Shown: one piece after another, positions 24,357 to 33,363 of the stretch | How positions within the stretch are numbered: position 1 is the first letter of the stretch | How the letters are laid out: each line of letters begins with the position of its first letter | From: Sandaracinus amylolyticus | Lineage (GTDB): Bacteria; Myxococcota_A; Polyangia; Polyangiales; Sandaracinaceae | Assembly: GCF_021631985.1 (NCBI RefSeq) | Contig: NZ_CP070225.1 | Coordinates: forward strand, 930,001-994,000 | DNA length: 64,000 nucleotides | Direction: 5' to 3' | Translations under genes and position numbers: made by a program | The notes under the pieces: generated by a model | The model's database searches: none | Told to the model about the DNA's origin: nothing | The model's input: only the letters and a program-made list of their open reading frames with translations

Positions 24357-24604
24357 TGGCGAATCCAAAGAAGAAGACAGAAGGCCCAACAGAAGCTGAG
24401 ACGGTCGTTGCTGAAGTGACCCCCGTCTACACGCTCACGAAGGGCGTAGGTGGCGGCTACGTCGTGGCAGAACTCCTAGTGCCAGTGGCAGCGTTGCCCG
24501 CAGCTCCAGTATGGAGCCGTGGACCAGAAGCGCTTGACCTCGCACTCAGCATGGGCATGGAGCGCATGATCACTACGTGCGGTCCGCTGAAGAAGGTCAA
24601 GTGA
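24356..24604 (+). CDS. Small phage protein, unknown
   Basis: 82 residues from ATG 24356 (TGATG overlap); a GTG at 24353 is the alternative. A Lys/Glu head leads to hydrophobic segments (PVYTLTKGVGGGYVVAELLV; PVAALPAAPVW) and a short C-terminal helix. No transmembrane segment is certain and no family recognised. Lies between the two terminase subunits. Confidence 0.65.
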   Translation: MANPKKKTEGPTEAETVVAEVTPVYTLTKGVGGGYVVAELLVPVAALPAAPVWSRGPEALDLALSMGMERMITTCGPLKKVK

Positions 24605-24897
24605 TGGCGATTGCGATCACAGTCTTCGCGGTTGCTCTCGTGGTCGTGGCCCTTGTGGTGCGCGACACGTTCTTGAGCCTCCATGCGGCCAAGCAGGAGA
24701 GCACCAGCGTCGCAGACCTGCGAACCGAGTTTGAAGAGCAGATCGAGTCGTTGGGCGGAGACCTAGATGCAGCTGACGCGCGCATCGACGCACTGACAGC
24801 GGCTCTTCGCTCGGTGGAAGAGCAGTTCTCCACGCTGGAAGACCGTGTGGAAAAGCTTGGTGGTCATGCCGCGTTCGCGTCCAAGCGCGTGAAGTGA
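24604..24897 (+). CDS. Membrane-anchored coiled-coil protein
   Basis: 97 residues. One N-terminal transmembrane helix (AIAITVFAVALVVVALVV, ~2-19), then a heptad-rich coiled coil (DLRTEFEEQIESLGGDLDAA; LRSVEEQFSTLEDRVEKLGG). This N-in membrane-plus-coiled-coil design resembles inner-membrane spanins or Rz-type proteins, but the position inside the packaging genes is unusual for lysis. TGATG overlap with the previous gene. Confidence 0.65.
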   Translation: MAIAITVFAVALVVVALVVRDTFLSLHAAKQESTSVADLRTEFEEQIESLGGDLDAADARIDALTAALRSVEEQFSTLEDRVEKLGGHAAFASKRVK

Positions 24898-24907
24898 GAG
24901 CGCAGAG

Positions 24908-26329
24908 ATGGGCGAGCCACCAACACCAACAAGACTCTCGCAGCAGGAAGCGATTGCCGCGCTTTGGGCTTCTGGCCAGCTTGCTTACAAGCTCTTCGAC
25001 GTCCAGAAGCAGATGCGCGCCGCGATCGCTGGATCGCGAGAGCGCGTCTTCGTAGTTGAGTGTGCTCGTCGTCTTGGTAAGTCGTTCCTGGCGTGCCTGA
25101 TCGCGATCGAGCACGCGCTACAGCTTCCAAAATCACAGATTCGATTTGCCGCGCCTGATGGCAAGGCGCTCCGCAAGATCATCAATCCGCTCTTCGCACA
25201 GATCCTCTCGGACTGCCCGAAGCACCTACGTCCTGAATACAACACGCAGGACGGCTCGTGGAAGTTCAAGAACGGGTCTGAGATCCATCTCGCAGGCGTC
25301 AACAACGGCAACGCTGACAGCCTCCGTGGTGCAGCTACTCACCTTGCCATCGTAGACGAAGCCGGCTTCGTCGATGAGCTTGAGTACCTGGTTCAGTCCG
25401 TTCTCGTTCCGATGCTCTTGACGACGGACGGACGGGTCATCCTGATCTCGACCCCACCACGTTCGCCCGCGCACGAGTTCGTTGCGTACGCCGCTCGAGC
25501 TGCGCAGCTGGACAGCCACTTCAAGCGCACGATCCACCACGCGAACCACATCTCGTCGGACACGCTCAAGGAGTTCTGTCGCGAAGCTGGTGGCGAAGAC
25601 TCGGTAGCGTGGAGAAGAGAGTACCTCTGCGAGCACATCGCAGACGAGACGCTCTCGGTGCTCCCAGAGTTCTCACGCGTCGAGAAAGAGATCGTGGGCC
25701 CGCACCCACGACCAAGTCACTTCAAGCCAGTCGTCGTTGCTGACGTTGGCTTCAAGGACTACACGGCCGTCCTATTCGGCTATCACGACTTCCGTCAGGC
25801 AGTCGACGTTATTGAAGCCGAGTACGTGACCCACAAGTCGATCGCGAGCGACATCTCAGTAGAGGTCGACAGGATCGCGACGAAGCTATGGGGCGAGCTA
25901 CCAGCGATGCACGCGCCACGGTACGCCGATGCGCCCTTGATCGTACTAGCTGAGCTCGGCTCCAGTTGGGTTGGCGTCGCGAAGACCCGCACCGATGGGA
26001 ACTTCAAAGAAGCCGCTGTGAACGACGTTCGCACGCGTCTCGCCTCTCAGCGGATCCGCATCAACCCAGCCTGTGAACAGCTCTGCAACCACGCGCGCTA
26101 CGCCGTGTGGAACAAGCAGCACACCGACTTCCAGCGCATGCAGGGTTATGGGCACTTCGATGCAGTCGACGCCCTGACGTACTTCGTGCGGCAGGTGGAT
26201 CGCAGCAACCCCTACGGCCCCGACTACTTGAACACCCAAGACATGTGGATCGAGCCACAAAGAAACCGCGAGCGCGAGAACCTGAGAGGGCTCTCCGCTG
26301 GCCCACGATGGAATCGCACGAAGTCGTGA
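24908..26329 (+). CDS. terL: Terminase large subunit
   Basis: 473 residues. ATPase: Walker A-like CARRLGKS (52-59, Lys58), Walker B LAIVDE (146-151; Asp150, Glu151) and coupling motif ISTPP (~180-184). Nuclease: VVVADVGFKDYTAV with Asp279 at the first metal site, and late GYGHFDAVDALTYF with the last acidic residues. It packages DNA into proheads using ATP and cuts concatemers. Starts 10 bases after the previous stop. Confidence 0.92.
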   Translation: MGEPPTPTRLSQQEAIAALWASGQLAYKLFDVQKQMRAAIAGSRERVFVVECARRLGKSFLACLIAIEHALQLPKSQIRFAAPDGKALRKIINPLFAQILSDCPKHLRPEYNTQDGSWKFKNGSEIHLAGVNNGNADSLRGAATHLAIVDEAGFVDELEYLVQSVLVPMLLTTDGRVILISTPPRSPAHEFVAYAARAAQLDSHFKRTIHHANHISSDTLKEFCREAGGEDSVAWRREYLCEHIADETLSVLPEFSRVEKEIVGPHPRPSHFKPVVVADVGFKDYTAVLFGYHDFRQAVDVIEAEYVTHKSIASDISVEVDRIATKLWGELPAMHAPRYADAPLIVLAELGSSWVGVAKTRTDGNFKEAAVNDVRTRLASQRIRINPACEQLCNHARYAVWNKQHTDFQRMQGYGHFDAVDALTYFVRQVDRSNPYGPDYLNTQDMWIEPQRNRERENLRGLSAGPRWNRTKS

Positions 26330-26345
26330 AGGAGAAGCCTTTAGT

Positions 26346-27287
26346 ATGACGACACCGAATTCAGGATCGACAGGATCACCAACACCGAGCGCACCCGGGG
26401 CAGAGTCTGCGCCCGCGGTTGAGCAGACTCAGACGCAGGGTGGAACGACGCAGGTCCCCGAGACCCCAGCTCAGAAGAAGTACCGTCTTCAGCGTGGGGA
26501 GACGGTTGAAGAGGTTGACGGAAACGCCATCCTCGAAGAGCTGCTTGGCTCCATCGGAGAAGGCGGTGTCGTGCAGGCCGCGCAGATTAGCCGCGAAGCC
26601 CGTAAGCGTATGTCCGAGGCGTCGAGGTTGGAGAAGCAACTTCAGGACGCGTTCAGCGACCTGACGCACCCGGAGCGCGCTCTTCGACTGCTTGAGAAGA
26701 CACTCGGTGGACGCGAGAAGCTCAATCGGATTCTCGAAGATCGATACGCTGCTGACCTCGAAGACCGAATGATGCCCGAGGACCAGCGCAAGATGCGCGA
26801 CATGGAAGCCAGACTTGCTCGCTACGAGAAGGCTGAAGCTGATGCGAGGAAGCGCCAGCAGGAAGAGCAGAAGATCAACGCCACTCAGCAGGCTCAACAG
26901 CAGCTGGGCAAGGCATTCCGTCAGGCCCTCACAGCTGCTGGTGTCGAGGTGACGCCACAGACCATCGCGCGAATGTCGTATCTAGCAGAAGCCGAACTCG
27001 CCCAAGGCATTCCGTTTGATCCGCGCGAGCTGGCGATGATGGTGGCCGACGAGACGAACTCGTACGCAGGCACGAAGCTGAAGAAGCTGGCAGCGAATCC
27101 CGCAGAGCTGGCGGCCGCACTCGGTGAACAGGGCGTGCGCGAGTTCAACAACTACTTGATGGCCCAGGTGAAGGCTAAGCAGCCCACCGTCGCACAAGTA
27201 ACACCCATCAGACGCGAGCGCTCCGCGCCCCAAGAGAAGGGCAAGACGCGTCTGGAAGACTACTACGCGTCGAAGAACAAGAAGTGA
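26346..27287 (+). CDS. Scaffold-like protein
   Basis: 313 residues. Disordered Ser/Thr/Pro/Gly N-terminus, a long charged helical middle (RKRMSEASRLEKQLQDAFSD; ARYEKAEADARKRQQEEQKI) and a C-terminal basic region (EKGKTRLEDYYASKNKK). Composition, size and position between terminase and portal match phage scaffolding proteins that guide prohead assembly. The stop overlaps the portal GTG start (GTGA). Confidence 0.7.
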   Translation: MTTPNSGSTGSPTPSAPGAESAPAVEQTQTQGGTTQVPETPAQKKYRLQRGETVEEVDGNAILEELLGSIGEGGVVQAAQISREARKRMSEASRLEKQLQDAFSDLTHPERALRLLEKTLGGREKLNRILEDRYAADLEDRMMPEDQRKMRDMEARLARYEKAEADARKRQQEEQKINATQQAQQQLGKAFRQALTAAGVEVTPQTIARMSYLAEAELAQGIPFDPRELAMMVADETNSYAGTKLKKLAANPAELAAALGEQGVREFNNYLMAQVKAKQPTVAQVTPIRRERSAPQEKGKTRLEDYYASKNKK

Positions 27288-29401
27288 GTGCGACGATGGA
27301 AATCGCTCCAAGACCGAACGATCGCTACTGGGCAGCCGAGACAGGCGACAAGCTCGCCACGCAGGTTGCGTCCAGATACCTTGAGTACCTGAAGGACCTT
27401 GATGACAAGGGGATGATCGGGATCTGGAACCAGGTCGCATCGGTCTACTACGGCTACGACCCAGGCACAGACGCGTGCGCGACTTGGGTCACGGAAGCAG
27501 GTGAAGCAGGGGAATGGCTCCACCTGCACGTCAACGAGTTCGCCTCGCTGGTTCGCCACCAGCTGCTCTTGACCACTGCTGACAAACTCGCCTTTGAGGC
27601 CAAGGCATCGAACGACTCGCCGGAAGCTGATGCGCAAGCTCACCTAGGCAACCAGGTCATTAGGTTTTATCAGCACGACGGCAAGCTGGAATCCCTGCTT
27701 GTTCAAGCGTGCGAGCGCATGCTGCTCTTTGGTGGCGGTTACCTCGTGCAGCTGTGGGACGCGTTCGCGGGGCCAGAATCAGGCATCGAGTACGTCGCAG
27801 AGCTGGACGACAACGGCGATCCGCTGGTGGAAGTCGTTGAAAGCGACGGGATCCAAGTAGAGCGCCCCGTGATGCGGGAGCGCATCGCGCGCGCTGGAGA
27901 CCTGCGACACCGCGTGTACGCGCCCGTCGATATCGCTCGTGATCTCGGGTGCCAGACGCACGAGGACTCGAAGTGGTTCGTCGTTCGTGAGCGTGTCGAC
28001 AAGTTCGAACTGGCCGCACGTTACCCAGAGCACGCCACGCACATCCTGTCGCGTCCGAGCTGGGAAGCCGACGAGACCTCTCGGTACGACGGGACGACGG
28101 TCCAGCGTAAAGGCCAGCACACCGATCAGATTCACCTGCTTCGACTCGTGCACGCTCGCAGTGAGGTCTTGCCGCACGGGCTCGAAGCCCTCGTGTGCGG
28201 AGAGAAGGTGCTCCAGGCTGGACCCTTGGCCTATCGCCGCATTCCCGTGCACCCAATGGTCGCCCAGGAAGTCGTTGGGCGCGCGATCGGCTACTCCCAG
28301 AACTTCCACCTGCTCGGCCTGCAGTCCGCCTATAACGCGGCAGTCATCAACGGCCTGACAGCGTCAGACGCGGGCTCGATCCCGAAGTGGGCCGTGGCGA
28401 AGGGCTCTGACGTCGAAGTCGAAGACCTCGCGGACGGGCGGATCGTCTACTACAAGCCAAATCCCCAGATGCCGAACTCGGGTGCACCCATGCTGCTGGG
28501 CACCCCTCAATTCTCTGAGGCGTCGATTCAGCAAGCTGCGTTCTTTCAGAGTTCGATGCAGACGCAATCAGGGGTCAACGCGGTTGTGCGTGGCCAGTCC
28601 GAGGGCAAGAGCGGCGCAGACAACGCGCTGATCCAGGCACAAGCCATCCAGTACATGAACGCGAACGTGCGCGCGTTCCAGGACTGCGCTCGCTCGGTAG
28701 GTCTTGGCATCATCGAGACCTTGCAGTCGTTCGCGACAGCCGAACGCATGCTGCAGGTTGTAGGCGACGACGAAGCCCCGGCAGTTGAACTCTTCACGGG
28801 CGAGGACCTCTCCGACATCCGTCAGGTAGATGTCGATATGGGCAACGCCGCGATGCGCACGATGGAAGGCCGCAGAGCAATCGCCTCCGAGCTGCTGGAG
28901 CGATTCCCAGGGAAGATTACTCCCGAACAGTATCTGGCGTTCTACTCTTCGGGTCGCCTAGAGCCGATGTACAAGAGCGACGCGGCGCAGTTCCGTCTGA
29001 TTCGTGGGGAGAACGCCAAGCTGAGCAAGGGCATCGCTCAGCCAGTTCTCGTCTCGGACTGCCACCCCGATCACGTGCGAGAGCACCTCGCAGTGCTCGC
29101 AGCTCCGTCGGTTCGCGAGAACCAGGAGATCACGGGTACCGTACTCGCACATGTGGCGGAGCACCTGAGGCTGTGGGGTGGGGCAGACCCGATGATCATC
29201 GCGGCTACGGGCATGATGCCTCCCCCTTCGCCCATGATGCCGATGCCCGGCGCTCCAATGGGCCCGGACGCGCCTCCTAGTGCTCCAGCAGGTCCAGGGA
29301 GTGGAGACGAGCCCCCACAGGACCGTGCTCAAGTTCCTGGTGCTCCCGAGGAGATCAGCGGCGTGAAAATGCCGCAGATGCCCCAGCCAGCTAGTCAATA
29401 A
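27284..29401 (+). CDS. Portal protein, P22-like
   Basis: 705 residues from GTG 27284 (ATG 27296 is the alternative). Size and order (after scaffold, before coat) match the large portals of P22-like short-tailed phages. Typical features: a helical N-terminal region with NEFASLVRHQLLLTTADKLA, a mid-protein RAIGYSQNFHLLGLQSAYNA, the conserved-looking SGADNALIQAQAIQYMNANV and a Pro/Met/Gly-rich C-terminal tail. It forms the DNA-translocation ring at the capsid vertex. Confidence 0.8.
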   Translation: MSATMEIAPRPNDRYWAAETGDKLATQVASRYLEYLKDLDDKGMIGIWNQVASVYYGYDPGTDACATWVTEAGEAGEWLHLHVNEFASLVRHQLLLTTADKLAFEAKASNDSPEADAQAHLGNQVIRFYQHDGKLESLLVQACERMLLFGGGYLVQLWDAFAGPESGIEYVAELDDNGDPLVEVVESDGIQVERPVMRERIARAGDLRHRVYAPVDIARDLGCQTHEDSKWFVVRERVDKFELAARYPEHATHILSRPSWEADETSRYDGTTVQRKGQHTDQIHLLRLVHARSEVLPHGLEALVCGEKVLQAGPLAYRRIPVHPMVAQEVVGRAIGYSQNFHLLGLQSAYNAAVINGLTASDAGSIPKWAVAKGSDVEVEDLADGRIVYYKPNPQMPNSGAPMLLGTPQFSEASIQQAAFFQSSMQTQSGVNAVVRGQSEGKSGADNALIQAQAIQYMNANVRAFQDCARSVGLGIIETLQSFATAERMLQVVGDDEAPAVELFTGEDLSDIRQVDVDMGNAAMRTMEGRRAIASELLERFPGKITPEQYLAFYSSGRLEPMYKSDAAQFRLIRGENAKLSKGIAQPVLVSDCHPDHVREHLAVLAAPSVRENQEITGTVLAHVAEHLRLWGGADPMIIAATGMMPPPSPMMPMPGAPMGPDAPPSAPAGPGSGDEPPQDRAQVPGAPEEISGVKMPQMPQPASQ

Positions 29402-29404
29402 TAC

Positions 29405-29433
29405 TTGAATTGTCTTACGCGTAAGCGTATACT
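29405..29433 (+). promoter_or_regulatory. Strong sigma-70-like promoter for the coat genes
   Basis: TTGAAT (29405-29410), a 17-base spacer and TATACT (29428-29433), in the 196-base gap between portal and coat genes. It would give extra transcription of coat and decoration genes up to the terminator at 31990-32030. It overlaps the motif GAATTGTCTTACGC, related to one found upstream of leftward genes. Confidence 0.75.
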
Positions 29434-29597
29434 TATACAACCATAGGCGCATTCCGCGCCGCAGTGGTCCTAAGTAGACCCTGTCTCAGTGGAGCCATCC
29501 ATAACCGGACGCTTGATCGACTGACGAACTAGGCATCGAAAAGACCCTGAGAACTGCGCTCCCACTAGGAGCGGCACTTTCTTCGTGAGGTATTTCG

Positions 29598-30857
29598 ATG
29601 GCTAACGTTTCCGATCTTGATGGCTTCTTCAAGCGCCGGTATGCAGACAAGCCGGAAGACCTGGTACCAGATCACGCCGACTTTGCTGAGGCGATCCCCT
29701 TCTCGAAGCGCGAGAAGACTGGCGATGACTACCAGGTAACCGTGCGTCTCAAGCGAGCACAGGGTGTTACTTACGGGTCTGATGGTTCCGCCTTCACCCT
29801 GAACGCCGCGATCCCGGGTCAGAGCAAGCCGGCGCGTGCGAACGCTACGTCGTTCGTACTGCGTGAGACCGTTTCGTATGACGCAGCTGGTAAGGCGACC
29901 AACAGCGATGACGCGTTCGGTGATGCCTTCGACGCGATCGTCATGGACATGGAGAACAGCGCTTCGCTTCACCGCGAGATGATGATCCTCTATGGCCAGT
30001 CGAACCTTGGTGCAGTCACAGCCAACGGTTCTTCGTCAGCCTCGGTCCAGTACACGCTAACAGAGGCGTCATCGGCAGTTGGCCTTTGGCTCCAGTTGCA
30101 GGGCGCAGTCGTAGACGTCTACGATCCAACTCTGACAACACAGCGCAACTCCGTTGGTGACATGACGGTAAGCGCCGTTGGCCTGTCCTCGAACCAGCGT
30201 CAGGTGCTTGTAACACTCGCTGGTGCGACGGCGGACAACGCGGCTGTTGTGGCTGGTGACGTAATCGTCCCAAAGGGATGGGTTGGTGAGTCGTTTGCGG
30301 GTGTGGACAAGATTGCGACCAACTCCGGTTCGTTGTTCGGTATCGATGCTTCGTTGTATGCATTGTGGCAGGCGAACCTTGTGTCGGCTGGCAGCGCGGC
30401 GCTGACGATGTCGACGCTCACAAGCGCTGCAGCCATGCAGGTTCAGCGGTCAGGTCAGACAGGCAAGAAGCTGACAGCGTTCTGCAGCTACTTGACCTGG
30501 AACAACCTGAACAACGATGCGGCTGCGCTGCGTCGCTTCGCTCAGTCAACCAAGGGCTCCGTTGACCTTGGAACGATGGGCGCGATCACCTACTACGGTC
30601 CAGGAGTGGCCATTGACATCAAGCCGAGTGGTCTTGTGAAGAACGGCGAGCTGTTCATGGCTGATTGGGCAACGATCAAGCGCGTCGGCGCGACGGATAT
30701 CACCTTCACGCTGCCAGGTAACTCGCCAAACCAGGAGAAGTTCTTCTTGGAGCTTGGTGACAAGGCTGGGTACGAACTTCGTTGCTACTTCAACCAGTGC
30801 ATCATCCCGACGCGTCCAGCTTCGATCACGAAGATCACTGGCATCGTCAACAACTGA
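29598..30857 (+). CDS. Major capsid (coat) protein
   Basis: 419 residues, placed after portal and directly behind its own strong promoter, as expected of the most abundant virion protein. Sequence features: an early helix (PEDLVPDHADFAEAIPFSKR), a long Ala/Ser/Thr/Val-rich middle and a basic beta-rich C-terminus (GYELRCYFNQCIIPTRPASI). P22-type coats have about 430 residues, consistent with the P22-like portal. The HK97-type fold is inferred from context, not from a motif. Confidence 0.8.
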   Translation: MANVSDLDGFFKRRYADKPEDLVPDHADFAEAIPFSKREKTGDDYQVTVRLKRAQGVTYGSDGSAFTLNAAIPGQSKPARANATSFVLRETVSYDAAGKATNSDDAFGDAFDAIVMDMENSASLHREMMILYGQSNLGAVTANGSSSASVQYTLTEASSAVGLWLQLQGAVVDVYDPTLTTQRNSVGDMTVSAVGLSSNQRQVLVTLAGATADNAAVVAGDVIVPKGWVGESFAGVDKIATNSGSLFGIDASLYALWQANLVSAGSAALTMSTLTSAAAMQVQRSGQTGKKLTAFCSYLTWNNLNNDAAALRRFAQSTKGSVDLGTMGAITYYGPGVAIDIKPSGLVKNGELFMADWATIKRVGATDITFTLPGNSPNQEKFFLELGDKAGYELRCYFNQCIIPTRPASITKITGIVNN

Positions 30858-30877
30858 TAACCGGAAGGGCGTGATCT

Positions 30878-31804
30878 GTGGCTGCACGTGCAATCACGAT
30901 TATTGAGGTTGACCACGGTACCAACGAGAATCCCTCGTTGGTAGCAGGTCGCGTCGCGCTCACCGAAGGGAAGGGACGCGAAGAGGCAGTGGCACTGACC
31001 AACCTCTTCGCGAACCTGGCGACCAAGGGCGCGAAGCTCCGAGTACGCGTCGACAGCTCCACCGGGGTTGCCGCGTCTCGCACGCTGACCATCACCGGCT
31101 CGTCGGTTACTGCCGGCGAGTACATCTCGTTCTCCACTCCTGGTGGGAACTTCAAGGTGACCGGTGTGGCGTCAGGTGCAGTCTCAGGTGACGGCACGTT
31201 TGACGTGTCGGCTACCTCGAACACCGCAGCGACGAACATCCGAGCGGCGATCAACAGCCTACCAGGCCTCAAGAGCTGGGTGACTGCATCGGGCTCGACG
31301 AACTCGGTGGTCATCACCGCGAACGCCGAGGGCACGCTCGGGAACTCGATTCGGATCACCGACGGCACTGGTGGCGGCATCGGCACTGTTGGACTGCTTA
31401 CGGGTGGTCTCGACAGTACCGAACGAGTTTGGGCTGTGGTGACCTGCGTGTCGGCCAACACGGACGCGAACGACACGCTCCAGATCGGCAAGACCGTCCT
31501 GACTGCGAAGTCAGGCGATGCGTCCGGTTCGTCTCAGTTCAACATCGGTGCCTCGAACGCCGCGATGGGCGCGAACCTCAGCGCCTGCATCAACGCGAAC
31601 CCTGAGCTTGCTGGTCTCGCATCCGCTGGCGACAACGGTTCTGGCGTCGTGACGATCACGTACGACTGCGATCCGCGTGTAGCTCAGCACTTGGTGCTCC
31701 AGACCAGCGACGCGGATGGCCTGGTGATCACTGCCCAGCCAACGACAACGCTCACCTTGGCGAACGTGCAGGCAACTCGCACGTATTCGCTCGGTGCACC
31801 GTGA
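30878..31804 (+). CDS. Two-domain capsid decoration-like protein
   Basis: 308 residues from GTG 30878. After ~55 residues there are two related beta-rich domains: RTLTITGSSVTAGEYISFST ... RAAINSLPGLKSWVTASGST and DTLQIGKTVLTAKSGDASGS ... NLSACINANPELAGLASAGD. Each has strands, then a helix with INxxP, then a strand pair. Such domains decorate phage virions. Co-transcribed with coat; likely head decoration (inference). A tandem duplication inside one chain is visible. Confidence 0.65.
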   Translation: MAARAITIIEVDHGTNENPSLVAGRVALTEGKGREEAVALTNLFANLATKGAKLRVRVDSSTGVAASRTLTITGSSVTAGEYISFSTPGGNFKVTGVASGAVSGDGTFDVSATSNTAATNIRAAINSLPGLKSWVTASGSTNSVVITANAEGTLGNSIRITDGTGGGIGTVGLLTGGLDSTERVWAVVTCVSANTDANDTLQIGKTVLTAKSGDASGSSQFNIGASNAAMGANLSACINANPELAGLASAGDNGSGVVTITYDCDPRVAQHLVLQTSDADGLVITAQPTTTLTLANVQATRTYSLGAP

Positions 31805-31814
31805 CGGAGGTTCT

Positions 31815-31982
31815 ATGGACAAGATGGAGTTGATCCGTTCCGCCCTTCAGGGTCTTCGTAGCGACACCCTGAAGGCTCACAAGTCGCCTACGCCGGAACT
31901 CTTGATCAGGATCGGTCTCGCTGAACCTGAGCCGGAAGTGATGGACGACGACGAGGGGCTGGAAGACGAAGAAGAACTGTGA
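31815..31982 (+). CDS. Very small acidic protein
   Basis: 55 residues from ATG 31815 with GGAGG 4 bases upstream. A charged helix (MELIRSALQGLRSDTLKAHK) and an Asp/Glu-rich tail. Ends 8 bases before the terminator hairpin, so it is the last gene of the coat operon. Function unknown. Confidence 0.65.
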   Translation: MDKMELIRSALQGLRSDTLKAHKSPTPELLIRIGLAEPEPEVMDDDEGLEDEEEL

Positions 31983-31989
31983 TTGATGG

Positions 31990-32030
31990 CCCATCACTCC
32001 AACGCTGGTTCGGAGTGATGGGTCTCCTCT
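31990..32030 (+). terminator. Terminator of the coat operon
   Basis: CCCATCACTCC (31990-32000), 11-base loop, GGAGTGATGGG (32012-32022), then TCTCCTCTTA. An 11-bp perfect stem with a T-rich tail, directly before the tRNA-Gly gene. Confidence 0.8.
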
Positions 32031-32031
32031 T

Positions 32032-32101
32032 AGGTCAGACACGCGTGGCGCGTGGAGAGCTTCCAACCCTCTCAGACAGAGTTCGATTCTCTGCTGACCT
32101 G
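32032..32101 (+). tRNA. tRNA-Gly (UCC), phage-encoded, slightly irregular
   Basis: Cloverleaf: acceptor AGGTCAG/CTGACCT (perfect), D-arm ACGC-GTGGC-GCGT with a short loop, anticodon stem GAGAG/CCCTC (one A-C mismatch) around CTTCCAA (anticodon TCC), variable TCAGA, T-arm CAGAG-TTCGATT-CTCTG (perfect), discriminator G. No encoded CCA. The small D-loop and the mismatch lower confidence that it is fully functional. Confidence 0.75.
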
Positions 32102-32118
32102 TTTCATGGAGACGAGCG

Positions 32119-33363
32119 ATGCGAGCACGAACGACAGAAAATCTGATTCAGGACGTGCGCACGCAAGTCGGTGCGCCGCGCGACGAAGCTGCTGATGGCA
32201 TGCTCTCGAATTCCGAGCTTCTGTCCCTCTGCGACCAGGAGCTAGAAGGCGAGATCGGTCCGCTGCTCATCTCGACCCGCTCTGAGTACTGGCTGCGAAC
32301 CGAGGACCAGCCAATCAGCGTGGGGAAGGCGTCGTACTCGATCCCCTATCGCTCGCTCGCGATGGGCCTACGCGATGTGACGATCGTCGATTCAGCCGGC
32401 GAGGAGTGGAACGCGATCCAGGTACCAGCGTCCGAGCGCCAGTACTCGCGTCAGGCTCCACGAGGGCGAGCACCCTTCGACTTCACCCTGGAAGACGGGA
32501 AGGTCGTTCTACTTCCGACGCCTACACAGGCTGGGTACACGCTGCGCCTCAGGTACTACGCGACACCGCCCAAGCTGGTGCAGACCACAGATGCTGCGCG
32601 CATCACTGGGTTGGCCTACGAGCAGGTACCAGGTAGCTGGTCCTCGTTGCTGCTCGCTGCGAACGCGAACGCCGGAGACACGCAGGTTCGCCTCGTGGAT
32701 ATCTCCGCTCTCCCACCTGCGTCAGAGTTCTACATCCGTCTTACCGAGGGCGCGACCACAGAAGCGGTGCTCGCGTCAGGTACGACGGACACGCCGAATG
32801 ATGCAGCTCTTCTAACAGAGATGCTGGCGAACACTTACCAAGTAGGTGTTGCCTCGGTCGAGTGGGCACCCGTTGTCGACGGTAGCGCCATCGTCGGCGT
32901 GACGCTGGCCGCAAGTGCTTCCTCACGTGTGACGTCGATCAATTCGCTTGTCGATGTCGTTCGTGGTGGTGGGATGTTCGATCCCATCGTTGCTGACGTT
33001 CCGGTTACGTCCTGGGACGTCGGTGATTCTGTGCTCGGGATCGACCTGTCTTCGGAATCAGCGGAAGTCAGCACTTCACCCACCGCGATCAGCGAGGGCG
33101 GGCGCCAGGACTACGTGTGTGTTGCAGGCGAGACGGTCTACCCGTCGATCCCTGCCCAGCTGTGGCCCACGTTCGTCAGCGCATGCGCTCGTGCCTACTG
33201 CGGGGCCGTAGGTGACATGCGGGGGTTTGAGACCGCGACGGCGATCCTGGAGCGTCGGAAGAGGGACGCTCTTGGCGTGATGATCCCTCGCGTTGATGGT
33301 GAGCGGAAGCGACCCATCCCCCGTCACACACCTCTTCGTCGTGGTGCACGGGGGTGGCGCTGA
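32119..33363 (+). CDS. Head-tail adaptor protein (P22 gp4-like position)
   Basis: 414 residues. The N-terminal helical part (TTENLIQDVRTQVGAPRDEA; LLSLCDQELEGEIGPLL) resembles adaptor proteins that bind the portal; a beta-rich middle and a helical C-terminal part (ARAYCGAVGDMRGFETATAI) follow. Order portal-coat-adaptor-hub is that of P22-like phages. The stop overlaps the next start (TGATG). Assignment rests mainly on gene order and general features. Confidence 0.65.
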   Translation: MRARTTENLIQDVRTQVGAPRDEAADGMLSNSELLSLCDQELEGEIGPLLISTRSEYWLRTEDQPISVGKASYSIPYRSLAMGLRDVTIVDSAGEEWNAIQVPASERQYSRQAPRGRAPFDFTLEDGKVVLLPTPTQAGYTLRLRYYATPPKLVQTTDAARITGLAYEQVPGSWSSLLLAANANAGDTQVRLVDISALPPASEFYIRLTEGATTEAVLASGTTDTPNDAALLTEMLANTYQVGVASVEWAPVVDGSAIVGVTLAASASSRVTSINSLVDVVRGGGMFDPIVADVPVTSWDVGDSVLGIDLSSESAEVSTSPTAISEGGRQDYVCVAGETVYPSIPAQLWPTFVSACARAYCGAVGDMRGFETATAILERRKRDALGVMIPRVDGERKRPIPRHTPLRRGARGWR

